A stretch of 7,115 bases of DNA from an uncultured Burkholderiales bacterium (GCA_903831925.1 CAIKZV010000687.1:1-7115), one strand, 5' to 3'; numbered from the stretch's first letter, positions 1 through 6,619 are shown. Translations and numbers: made by a program. Notes: generated from the letters alone by a model not told the origin.

Positions 1-1010
1 ACGACCTGCGCAATCTCTTCCAGATCAACGTCGAGGAAGGCCGCCACCTGTGGGCGATGGTCTATCTGCTGCACAAGCACTTCGGACGCGATGGCCGCGA
101 AGAGGCCGAGGCCCTGCTCGAGCGTCGCTCGGGCGATGAAGACAATCCGCGCATTCTGGGTGCCTTCAACGAGAAGACGCCCGACTGGCTCGCCTTTTTC
201 ATGTTCACTTATTTCACCGACCGCGACGGCAAGTTCCAGTTGTGCGCGCTGGCCGAAAGCGGCTTCGATCCGCTGGCTCGCACCACGAAATTCATGCTGA
301 CCGAAGAAGCGCATCACATGTTCGTTGGCGAGTCGGGCATCTCGCGAGTTATCGCCCGCACCTGCGAAGTCATGAACCAGCTCAAGACCGACGATCCGGC
401 AAAGATCCGCGCCGCCGGCGTGGTCGATCTGCCGACCCTGCAGCGCTATCTCAACTTTCATTTCAGCGTGACCATCGATCTCTTCGGTGCCGATGAGTCG
501 AGCAATGCCGCGATCTTCTACAACTCCGGCCTCAAAGGCCGCTATGAAGAGACCAAGCGCGACGACGACCATCGCCTGCACGGCCGCAGCTACACCGTTC
601 TCGGTGTGCGCGACGGCAAGCTCATCGAGCGCGAAGTCCCGATGCTCAATGCGCTCAATGAAGTCCTGCGCGACGACTACATCCGTGACTCGATCGCCGG
701 CGTCAATCGCTGGAACAAGGTCATCGAAAAGGCCGGCATCCCGACCCGGCTGGTCGCACCCCACAAGGCCTTCAACCGCAAGATCGGCACCCTGGCCGGC
801 GTAAAGGTCTCGCCCGACGGGCGCGTGGTGAGCGAAGGCGAATGGGCGCAGCAGGCCTCGCAGTGGCTGCCGAGCGCAGAAGATCGCGCCTTCGTGTCCT
901 CGCTGATGGGTCGGGTGGTCGAGCCGGGCAAATATGCCAACTGGATCGCGCCGCCCCCGATCGGCATCAACAAGCAGGCGCCCGACTTCGAGTACATCCG
1001 TTTCAGCTGA
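1..1010 (+). CDS. boxB: Benzoyl-CoA 2,3-epoxidase subunit B (BoxB), diiron oxygenase, 5'-truncated by the window edge
   Basis: This is the oxygenase subunit of benzoyl-CoA epoxidase, which with BoxA and O2 converts benzoyl-CoA to its 2,3-epoxide in the cytoplasm. The reading frame enters at base 3 and gives 335 residues to the TGA at 1008-1010. Two ExxH diiron motifs are visible: EGRH at bases 36-47 and the EEAHH stretch at bases 303-317. If the first His is His153 of the Azoarcus evansii protein (numbering recalled, not looked up), about 138 residues are missing. The full protein would then be about 473 residues, the usual BoxB length, and the second motif falls on E240/H243. An Asp in TYFTDRD (bases 219-221) would sit at position 211. 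The C-terminus EYIRFS is family-like. No frameshift is seen. boxA follows after 6 bases, so the two are surely co-transcribed; boxC probably lies upstream, outside the window. Confidence 0.95.
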   Translation, partial: DLRNLFQINVEEGRHLWAMVYLLHKHFGRDGREEAEALLERRSGDEDNPRILGAFNEKTPDWLAFFMFTYFTDRDGKFQLCALAESGFDPLARTTKFMLTEEAHHMFVGESGISRVIARTCEVMNQLKTDDPAKIRAAGVVDLPTLQRYLNFHFSVTIDLFGADESSNAAIFYNSGLKGRYEETKRDDDHRLHGRSYTVLGVRDGKLIEREVPMLNALNEVLRDDYIRDSIAGVNRWNKVIEKAGIPTRLVAPHKAFNRKIGTLAGVKVSPDGRVVSEGEWAQQASQWLPSAEDRAFVSSLMGRVVEPGKYANWIAPPPIGINKQAPDFEYIRFS

Positions 1011-1016
1011 GCTGCC

Positions 1017-2339
1017 ATGAACGCACCTGCGCCCGATGTCATCACGCAGCACCTGATCGACCCGGAGGTCTGCATTCGCTGCAATACCTGCGAAGAGACC
1101 TGTCCGGTCGATGCGATCACGCATGATTCTCGCAACTATGTGGTTGATGCCGACAAGTGCAATCTGTGCATGGCCTGCGTGCCGCCGTGTCCGACCGGCT
1201 CGATCGACAACTGGCGAAAGCTGATCCGCGTCGAGGCCTATTCGGTTGATGAGCAACTCACCTGGGACGAGCTGCCGGTTCAGCGCGAATTGCCGGTTCA
1301 AGATGCCTCTGACCCGGTTGTGACGCAGGGCTGGTCTGATACCCCCTCATCGGCAGCCGGTGATGCGCGGGCGAGCAGCGCGAGTGAGTCGACCGCCGAC
1401 GCGCCGTCACTTGCCGCAGCGGCAGGCTCGAGCCGCCCGCCCTGGTCGGCGGCCCATCCCTACGTCAATCTTTACACCCATCGCCAAGCAGCCCTGGCCA
1501 CCGTCGCCGGCAACTTCCGAGTGACCGAGCTTGGCACCGACAGCGATACCCATCACATCGTGCTCGACTTCGGATCGCTGCCGTTTCCGGTGCTCGAAGG
1601 CCAGTCGCTCGGCATCCTGCCGCCAGGCACCGATGCAAGCGGCCGTCCGCACCATGCGCGCCAATATTCGATCGCCAGCCCGCGCGACGGCGAGCGGCCC
1701 GGCTACAACAATGTCGCGCTCACCGTCAAAAGGGTGCTGGTCGACCATGACGGTCAGCCGGTACGCGGGGTGGCATCCAACTATCTCTGCGATCTGGCAA
1801 AGGGCGACCGCGTTCAGGTGATCGGGCCCTTCGGCAGCAGCTTCCTGATGCCCAATCACGCCGGCGCGCATCTGCTGATGATCTGTACCGGCACCGGGAG
1901 CGCTCCGATGCGGGCCATGACCGAACGCCGCCGTCGCGCCTATGCGCCGATCGCTGCTGCGGGTGCTGCCGGCCCCCAGGGCCAGGCGGCTGAAGACGGC
2001 CGTCTGATGCTGTTCTTCGGCGCACGCAGCCAGCGCGAGTTGCCCTACTTTGGTCCGCTCGCCCGGCTGCCGCGTGATTTCATCGACATCGAGCTGGCCT
2101 ATTCAAGGTCTGCCGACCATCCGAAGCGCTATGTTCAGGACGCCCTGCGCGAACGGGCGAGCGACGTGGCTGCGCTGCTCGCCGATCCGGCCACGCACAT
2201 CTATGTCTGCGGTCTCAAGGCGATGGAGGCCGGGGTGCTGCAGGCGCTGCAGGAGGTCGCGGCTGGCCACAGCCTCGATTGGCCGGCGCTGCACCAGCAG
2301 CTCAAGGCAGAAGGTCGGCTGCACTTCGAGACGTACTAA
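1017..2339 (+). CDS. boxA: Benzoyl-CoA 2,3-epoxidase subunit A (BoxA), ferredoxin-FAD/NADPH reductase
   Basis: BoxA is the reductase that passes electrons from NADPH through FAD and two [4Fe-4S] clusters to the BoxB diiron centre. The 440-residue protein has two domains. An N-terminal bacterial ferredoxin domain carries Cys19/22/25/29 (CIRCNTCEETCP) and Cys48/51/54/58 (CNLCMACVPPCP). A ferredoxin-NADP reductase domain starts near residue 150, with the FAD motif RQYS at 215-218, a CTGTGSAP nucleotide-binding loop at 290-297 and YVCG at 396-399. Between them lies an Ala/Ser/Thr/Pro-rich linker (about residues 84-148) that begins with a repeated ELPVQ motif. The ATG at 1017 is 6 bases after the boxB stop and precedes the ferredoxin motif by only 18 residues. 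The Shine-Dalgarno is weak, so translational coupling to boxB is likely (inference). The stop is TAA at 2337-2339. Confidence 0.95.
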   Translation: MNAPAPDVITQHLIDPEVCIRCNTCEETCPVDAITHDSRNYVVDADKCNLCMACVPPCPTGSIDNWRKLIRVEAYSVDEQLTWDELPVQRELPVQDASDPVVTQGWSDTPSSAAGDARASSASESTADAPSLAAAAGSSRPPWSAAHPYVNLYTHRQAALATVAGNFRVTELGTDSDTHHIVLDFGSLPFPVLEGQSLGILPPGTDASGRPHHARQYSIASPRDGERPGYNNVALTVKRVLVDHDGQPVRGVASNYLCDLAKGDRVQVIGPFGSSFLMPNHAGAHLLMICTGTGSAPMRAMTERRRRAYAPIAAAGAAGPQGQAAEDGRLMLFFGARSQRELPYFGPLARLPRDFIDIELAYSRSADHPKRYVQDALRERASDVAALLADPATHIYVCGLKAMEAGVLQALQEVAAGHSLDWPALHQQLKAEGRLHFETY

Positions 2340-2340
2340 G

Positions 2341-2395
2341 GTCGATCAGTGACCTCGAGAGGCCTGATCACAGGCCTCGATAGTCATGAATCGAC
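2341..2395 (+). terminator. Long imperfect stem-loop after boxA, candidate end of the box operon
   Basis: Starting two bases after the boxA stop, three nested inverted segments can be paired. GTCGAT (2341-2346) pairs with ATCGAC (2390-2395). TGAC (2350-2353) pairs with GTCA (2383-2386). A perfect 7-bp GC-rich stem, GAGGCCT (2359-2365) with AGGCCTC (2372-2378), closes a GATCAC loop. The only T-run is TTT at 2396-2398, so this is not a classic strong intrinsic terminator. It could instead end transcription weakly, stabilise the 3' end of the box mRNA, or assist Rho. The pairing is directly visible; the function is inferred from its position. Confidence 0.5.
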
Positions 2396-2418
2396 TTTGC
2401 TCACATCGACCTGATCGT

Positions 2419-2446
2419 TTGTCGCAAGCGCGGTCGGCTCTAGTCT
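2419..2446 (+). promoter_or_regulatory. Weak sigma70-like promoter candidate for cysI
   Basis: TTGTCG (2419-2424) and TAGTCT (2441-2446) are separated by 16 bases and match the -35 and -10 consensus at 4/6 and 3/6 positions. Transcription would begin near 2453, leaving a leader of about 40 bases before the preferred cysI ATG at 2495. The match is poor and could arise by chance. It is recorded because a promoter must lie somewhere in 2340-2494 if the sulfur operon is independent of box. Sulfur operons of this kind are often activated by CysB-type regulators, but I cannot recognise a CysB site by eye. Confidence 0.2.
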
Positions 2447-2494
2447 ATGCGCCCGAGCTCCCTTGCGCGCCGATTCCTCGAGCACTGCCTTTCC

Positions 2495-4156
2495 ATGTAC
2501 CGCTACGACCGCTACGACCAGGCTCTGGTTGACGAAAGGGTTGCGCAATTTCGCGACCAGACTCGCCGATTTCTCGCCGGCGAACTGCCGGAAGACGAGT
2601 TCAAACCACTGCGTCTGCAAAACGGCCTGTATGTTCAAAAGCATGCGCCGATGCTGCGTATTGCGATTCCCTACGGCACGCTGTCGTCGCTCCAGCTGCG
2701 CAAACTCGCCGAGATCTGTGACACCTATGACCGCGGCTATGGGCATTTCAGCACGCGTCAGAATCTGCAGATCAACTGGCCCGAGCTCGCCCGTGTGCCC
2801 GACATTCTGGCCGAGCTGGCCACGGTGCAGATGCATGGCATCCAGACCAGCGGCAATTGCGTGCGCAATGTCACCGCCGATCATTTTGCTGGCGTCGCTC
2901 CCGATGAACTGGTTGATCCTCGGCCCTATTGCGAGCTGCTGCGTCAGTGGTCGACCTTTCATCCCGAATTCACCTTTTTGCCGCGCAAATTCAAGATCGC
3001 GGTCTCGGCGTCGGCCGGCGATCGCGCGGCGGTGCAGGTTCACGATATCGGTCTGAAGCTGCTGCGAAACCCGCAGGGCGAGCTCGGTTTCGAGGTCTGG
3101 GCCGGCGGTGGTCTGGGGCGCACGCCGGTCATCGCGCCGCTCATCAAGGCCTTCTTGCCTGAGCCCGAACTGCTCAACTATGTCGAAGCCATCCTGCGGG
3201 TCTACAACCGCTTCGGGCGTCGCGACAACCTCTACAAGGCCCGCATCAAGATTCTGGTGCGCGAGCTTGGTGCCGAGCGCTTTGCCAGCGAGGTCGAGGC
3301 CGAGTGGGCAGCGCTGCGGGGCGGCCCGGCGACCCTGACCCCAGCCGAGCTCGCACGGGTCGCGAGTTGTTTCGAATTGCCGCCCTACCGCACGTTGGCG
3401 AGCGATCCGCCCGTACTGCGTGAGGCGATCGATGCCGTGCCGGGATTCGCAGCCTGGGCAAAGCGCAGCGTGCATCCGCACCGTGTGCCGGGTTATGCCG
3501 CGGTCGTCATCTCGCTCAAGGCTCATGGGGTTGCGCCGGGCGATGCCACATCAGATCAGATGCGCGCGGTGGCCGATGCCGCCGAGGCCTTCGGCTTCGG
3601 TGAGATCAGAGTCAGCCATCATCAGAACCTGGTGCTGCCCGATGTCGAGCAGCGCTCGCTGCCGGCCCTGCATGCACTGCTGAAAAAACACGGGCTGGCT
3701 ACAGCCAATGTCGGGCTGCTCACCGACATCATTGCCTGCCCGGGCGGCGATTTCTGTTCACTGGCCAATGCGGTCGCGATTCCAGTCGCCACGGCCATTC
3801 AGGCGCGCTTCGACGATCTCGACGACCTCTTCGATATCGGCGAGATCGAGCTCAATATTTCGGGCTGCATCAATTCCTGCGGCCATCATCACATCGGTCA
3901 CATCGGCATTCTTGGCGTCGATAAAGCGGGCGAGGAGTGGTACCAGATCTCGATCGGCGGCGTGCAGGGGCCGGCGACCGCCATCGGCAAGATCCTCGGT
4001 CCGTCGTTTTCGCGCGGCGAGATTCCGGATGTGATCGATCGTCTGATCCGAACCTATGTCTCTCGGCGCTCGTCGGCCGATGAGCGCTTCATCGATCTGG
4101 TGCAACGCATCGGCATCGAGCCCTTCAAGGAGGCCGTCTATGGCACATCTCATTGA
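2495..4156 (+). CDS. cysI: Sulfite reductase hemoprotein (nitrite/sulfite reductase family), CysI
   Basis: CysI reduces sulfite to sulfide with six electrons at a coupled siroheme-[4Fe-4S] centre during assimilatory sulfur metabolism. With the start at 2495 the protein has 553 residues. It shows the duplicated family architecture: ferredoxin-like half-domains near residues 40-110 (APMLRIAIPYG, STRQNLQINWP) and 325-390 (HPHRVPGYAAVVISL, SHHQNLVLP), with siroheme domains after each. The four cluster ligands are visible as Cys415-x5-Cys421 (CPGGDFC) and Cys458-x3-Cys462 (SGCINSCGHH). I prefer ATG 2495 (MYRYDRYDQ) because betaproteobacterial homologues begin with this motif. An in-frame ATG at 2447 would add 16 residues (MRPSSLARRF...) unlike the family. 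Neither start has a clear Shine-Dalgarno. The 3' end overlaps the DUF934 gene by 17 bases. There is no cysJ in the window, so the electron donor is not defined here. Confidence 0.93.
   Translation: MYRYDRYDQALVDERVAQFRDQTRRFLAGELPEDEFKPLRLQNGLYVQKHAPMLRIAIPYGTLSSLQLRKLAEICDTYDRGYGHFSTRQNLQINWPELARVPDILAELATVQMHGIQTSGNCVRNVTADHFAGVAPDELVDPRPYCELLRQWSTFHPEFTFLPRKFKIAVSASAGDRAAVQVHDIGLKLLRNPQGELGFEVWAGGGLGRTPVIAPLIKAFLPEPELLNYVEAILRVYNRFGRRDNLYKARIKILVRELGAERFASEVEAEWAALRGGPATLTPAELARVASCFELPPYRTLASDPPVLREAIDAVPGFAAWAKRSVHPHRVPGYAAVVISLKAHGVAPGDATSDQMRAVADAAEAFGFGEIRVSHHQNLVLPDVEQRSLPALHALLKKHGLATANVGLLTDIIACPGGDFCSLANAVAIPVATAIQARFDDLDDLFDIGEIELNISGCINSCGHHHIGHIGILGVDKAGEEWYQISIGGVQGPATAIGKILGPSFSRGEIPDVIDRLIRTYVSRRSSADERFIDLVQRIGIEPFKEAVYGTSH
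4127..4133 (+). promoter_or_regulatory. Strong ribosome binding site for the DUF934 gene, inside the end of cysI
   Basis: AAGGAGG lies 6 bases before the ATG at 4140, and close to the full anti-Shine-Dalgarno complement is present. It sits within the last codons of cysI. It settles the start of the downstream gene at 4140 rather than at upstream in-frame ATGs such as 4056, and implies efficient independent initiation of the DUF934 protein. Confidence 0.85.
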
Positions 4157-4643
4157 TCGCACCGGGCTGCGTCCCGACAGCTGGGTGCTCTTCGACGGCG
4201 ACGCCGGATCGATCGCACCGCAGGCCGATCTGCTGATCTCCTTCGATGAATGGCGCGAGCGTGCCAGTGTCTGGCAGCAGCATCCGGGTCGTCTTGGCCT
4301 GCTGGTCTCGCCATCCGACGATGTCAAGGCGGTCGCGGCCGATATCAGTCGTTTTGCGCTGGTCGCGGTGCATTTCCCGAAATTCAACGACGGACGCGGC
4401 TATTCGAGTGCGCGCCTGCTGCGCGAGAGGCTTGGGTTTGCCGGCGAGCTGCGAGCGGTCGGTGATGTGCTGCGCGACCAGCTCTTTTTGCTGGCGCGTT
4501 GCGGATTCGACAGCTTTGCGCTGCGGGCCGACCAGGATCCGGTCGCGGCGCTGTCAGCCTTCCGAGATTTCAGCGTTCGCTATCAGGCTGCCACCGACGA
4601 AGCGCTGCCGCTGTTTCGCAGGCGCAGCGCGCTGGCTGCATGA
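4140..4643 (+). CDS. DUF934 family protein (COG3749-like), sulfite reductase-associated, function unknown
   Basis: This is a 167-residue soluble protein with no signal peptide or membrane segment. It matches what I know of the DUF934 family, which is regularly encoded next to cysI in proteobacteria and has no established biochemical role that I am aware of. Family-typical stretches are FPKFNDGRGYS (residues 79-89), RAVGDVLRDQ (105-114) and RCGFDSFALR (about 120-129). The protein contains a single cysteine, Cys121, in the last motif, so it is unlikely to hold an iron-sulfur cluster alone. It overlaps cysI by 17 bases, has a strong AAGGAGG site and overlaps cobA by an ATGA junction, so production is tightly coupled to both. 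A role in CysI assembly, siroheme delivery or electron transfer is plausible from context but is inference only. Confidence 0.9.
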   Translation: MAHLIDRTGLRPDSWVLFDGDAGSIAPQADLLISFDEWRERASVWQQHPGRLGLLVSPSDDVKAVAADISRFALVAVHFPKFNDGRGYSSARLLRERLGFAGELRAVGDVLRDQLFLLARCGFDSFALRADQDPVAALSAFRDFSVRYQAATDEALPLFRRRSALAA

Positions 4644-5476
4644 CGGTGACATCAGGCTCGACGCCGGACTCGTCGCCCGGTTCGTCGATCATCCCGGCAC
4701 AGGACACATCAGCTCGCTTGCCTGGCAAGGTCTGGTTCGTCGGTGCCGGCCCTGGCAGCGCAGATCTGCTCACCGTGCGGGCGATTCGCCTGCTCGCCCG
4801 TGCCGATATCGTCCTGCATGACGCCCTGATGAGTGACGAGGTGCTCGAGTGGGCGCCAAATGCCCGCCTGATTGCGGTCGGCAAGCGCAGTGGCGGTGTC
4901 TCGACCGAGCAGCGCTTCATCGACCGGACCCTGGTCGAATCCGCCCGTCATCACGCGGTGGTGGTTCGACTCAAGGGGGGCGATCCGACGGTGTTTGCGC
5001 GTCTCGATGAAGAGATCGATGCACTCGATGCCGCAGGCATCGACTGGGAGATCGTGCCGGGCATCACCGCGGCCAGCTCGGCGGCCGCCGCCGCTGGCCA
5101 TTCACTGACCCGGCGCGGTGTCTCGCGCAGCGTGCAGATCGTGACGCCGCGAGTCGGGCGCGGCGAGGCTCAGTCGATGCACTGGGCCGATGGCCTGAGC
5201 CCTGATGCCACGGTCGTGCTGTATATGGCCGGCCAGATGGCCGGGGAGTGTGCCGTCGTACTGATCGCACGAGGCTTTGCGCCCGAGACCCCGGTGGCCT
5301 GCGTGCACGGGGCCTCATGGCGCAATCAGAGCATCGACCGCATGACGCTGGGTGCGCTGGCGATGGACGGTCTGGCGGTCGATGAGCGGCCTGTCGCTTT
5401 GCTGATCGGCGCTGCGGTGACAGAGCGCATGCGCGGTTCCGGATCAATCTGGCCTGATATGGTTCGCTACGCCTGA
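4640..5476 (+). CDS. cobA: Uroporphyrinogen-III C-methyltransferase (SUMT, CobA/CysG-A type)
   Basis: The enzyme uses two S-adenosylmethionine molecules to convert uroporphyrinogen III to precorrin-2, the precursor of siroheme (and of cobalamin). The 278-residue protein has the family motifs: VGAGPGSADLLT (34-45, SAM-binding P-loop region), VRLKGGDP (109-116), VPGITAAS (139-146) and LYMAG (194-198). It lacks the NAD-dependent dehydrogenase/ferrochelatase domain of CysG, so the later siroheme steps must be encoded elsewhere. The start at 4640 is supported by an ATGA overlap with the DUF934 stop. It gives a Ser/Thr/Pro-rich, probably disordered N-terminal tail of about 29 residues before the conserved GKVWFVGAGPG. 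Its place behind cysI indicates siroheme supply for sulfite reductase rather than cobalamin synthesis. Confidence 0.93.
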   Translation: MTVTSGSTPDSSPGSSIIPAQDTSARLPGKVWFVGAGPGSADLLTVRAIRLLARADIVLHDALMSDEVLEWAPNARLIAVGKRSGGVSTEQRFIDRTLVESARHHAVVVRLKGGDPTVFARLDEEIDALDAAGIDWEIVPGITAASSAAAAAGHSLTRRGVSRSVQIVTPRVGRGEAQSMHWADGLSPDATVVLYMAGQMAGECAVVLIARGFAPETPVACVHGASWRNQSIDRMTLGALAMDGLAVDERPVALLIGAAVTERMRGSGSIWPDMVRYA

Positions 5477-5484
5477 TCTGCACG

Positions 5485-5500
5485 GTGGCCGAGCGGCCAC
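5485..5500 (+). terminator. Short GC-rich hairpin after cobA, possible termination element
   Basis: GTGGCC (5485-5490) and GGCCAC (5495-5500) form a perfect 6-bp stem with the loop GAGC, starting 8 bases after the cobA stop. There is no T-run after it, so it is at best a weak or Rho-assisted terminator or an mRNA 3'-end stabiliser. The pairing is symmetric and could serve either strand. Its position between two convergent operons favours a termination role, but that is inference. Confidence 0.4.
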
Positions 5501-5506
5501 GCTGCA

Positions 5507-5526
5507 AGCCCTGTGCAGCCCTGTGC
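5507..5526. repeat. Perfect tandem duplication of a 10-bp unit
   Basis: AGCCCTGTGC occurs twice in direct succession (5507-5516 and 5517-5526) in the non-coding gap between cobA and cysA. The copies are identical. It may be a simple slippage duplication; no known binding site is recognised in it. Confidence 0.85.
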
Positions 5527-5551
5527 GGCAATCCCCGGCAGGCGCTGCGGC

Positions 5552-5569
5552 ATCTGACGAGCGTCAGAT
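5552..5569 (-). terminator. Hairpin spanning the cysA stop codon, possible terminator of cysWA
   Basis: ATCTGAC (5552-5558) and GTCAGAT (5563-5569) form a perfect 7-bp stem around a GAGC loop (GCTC on the minus strand). The cysA stop codon (5564-5566) lies within one arm. No T-run follows on either strand, so intrinsic termination would be inefficient; a bidirectional or Rho-assisted role is possible. The inverted repeat is directly visible, the function inferred. Confidence 0.4.
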
Positions 5570-6619
5570 CGTCGGCGTGGAATCGGCCGATGCATCTGTC
5601 GCACCAAATCGAGTGACCCGGCGCGGACGCAGGTGCACCCGCACGCCTGGCGCCAGACCGAGCCGATCGCGCAGGATCGTGTAGCGCTCGCGCGGCAATT
5701 CGACGTCCACATAACTGTCGTCCGACACGCGTTTGAACTCGATGCGCGTGTTCGGTCCTACCGTCAGCGTCTGGCTGAGCGTGACCGCCCAGGTGTCTTC
5801 GCTGGCCTCAGCCAGGATTTCCAGTTCGTGCGGGCGGACGTAGCTGACTTCGTCGGTGCCGCCGCCCGGTGCATGTCCGAGTCGACCATGGAAGAGGTTC
5901 ACGTCGCCCAGGAACTGCAGCACGAAGGGCGTGGCCGGATGGTCGTAGACCTCATCCGGGCTGCCCTGCTGTTCGATGCGCCCCTGGTTCATGACCACCA
6001 CCCGGTCTGCGACTTCCATCGCCTCGTCCTGGTCGTGGGTGACAAAGACGCTGGTCACCTGCATTTCGTCGTGCAGGCGTCGCAGCCAGCGGCGCAGCTC
6101 CTTGCGCACCTTGGCGTCCAGCGCACCGAAAGGCTCGTCGAGCAGCAACACCCTGGGCTCGACCGCGAGCGCCCGGGCCAGCGCGATGCGCTGGCGCTGG
6201 CCGCCCGAGAGCTGGTGCGGGTAGCGGTCGGCCAGCCAGTCGAGCTGCACCAGCTTGAGCAGCTGCATCACCTTGGACTTGATCTCGGCTTCGCCCGGGC
6301 GGGTGGTCCTGGGGCGAACACGAAGTCCGAAGGCCACGTTCTCGAAGATCGACATGTGGCCAAACAGGGCGTAGTGCTGGAACACGAAGCCAACCTTGCG
6401 CTCGCGCACATCGGTATTCGTCGCGTCTTCGCCGTGAAACAGCACGCTGCCGGAGTCCGGCACTTCAAGCCCGGCAATGATGCGCAGCAGCGTTGTCTTT
6501 CCGCAGCCTGAAGGCCCCAGCAATGCGACCAGTTCGCCGGCGGGGATGTCCAGATTGAGCTTGTCGCAGGCGACGGTGGCGCCGAAGCGCCGACTAAGGT
6601 TTCTGACTTCAATGCTCAT
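5564..6619 (-). CDS. cysA: Sulfate/thiosulfate ABC importer ATP-binding protein CysA
   Basis: CysA hydrolyses ATP at the inner face of the cytoplasmic membrane to drive sulfate or thiosulfate uptake through CysT/CysW. The 351-residue protein has Walker A GPSGCGKT (35-42), Q-loop Gln81 (FVFQHYALF), signature LSGGQ (137-141), Walker B VLLLDE (157-162), D-loop GALD (165-168) and H-loop His195. The C-terminal third is a regulatory TOBE-like region with the SYVRPHEL motif typical of CysA. The start ATG (6617-6619) forms an ATGA overlap with the cysW stop; the frame stays open further upstream, but that part is antisense-frame overlap with cysW and is not coding. The gene is convergent with cobA, 87 bp away. 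A molybdate or other anion ATPase is less likely, given the neighbouring CysW and sulfur genes. Confidence 0.94.
   Translation of the reverse strand: MSIEVRNLSRRFGATVACDKLNLDIPAGELVALLGPSGCGKTTLLRIIAGLEVPDSGSVLFHGEDATNTDVRERKVGFVFQHYALFGHMSIFENVAFGLRVRPRTTRPGEAEIKSKVMQLLKLVQLDWLADRYPHQLSGGQRQRIALARALAVEPRVLLLDEPFGALDAKVRKELRRWLRRLHDEMQVTSVFVTHDQDEAMEVADRVVVMNQGRIEQQGSPDEVYDHPATPFVLQFLGDVNLFHGRLGHAPGGGTDEVSYVRPHELEILAEASEDTWAVTLSQTLTVGPNTRIEFKRVSDDSYVDVELPRERYTILRDRLGLAPGVRVHLRPRRVTRFGATDASADSTPTI

Noticed and set aside
677..1135. Minus-strand open frame across the boxB-boxA junction
   Set aside because: It overlaps conserved BoxB and the BoxA ferredoxin motif, has no recognisable domain and is best explained as a shadow.
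2384..3526. Long 380-codon open frame on the minus strand opposite cysI
   Set aside because: It is antisense to a clear sulfite reductase. Its translation is Arg/Gln/Asp-rich without any recognisable domain, as expected for a shadow frame in high-GC DNA.
4056..4139. Upstream start for the DUF934 gene
   Set aside because: The added residues are Ser/Arg-rich and come from the cysI coding region read in another frame; the strong AAGGAGG site fixes the start at 4140.
5633..6511. 292-codon open frame on the plus strand opposite cysA
   Set aside because: It is antisense to all the conserved ABC ATPase motifs, and its translation is rich in His, Val, Gln and Arg with no domain; a shadow frame.
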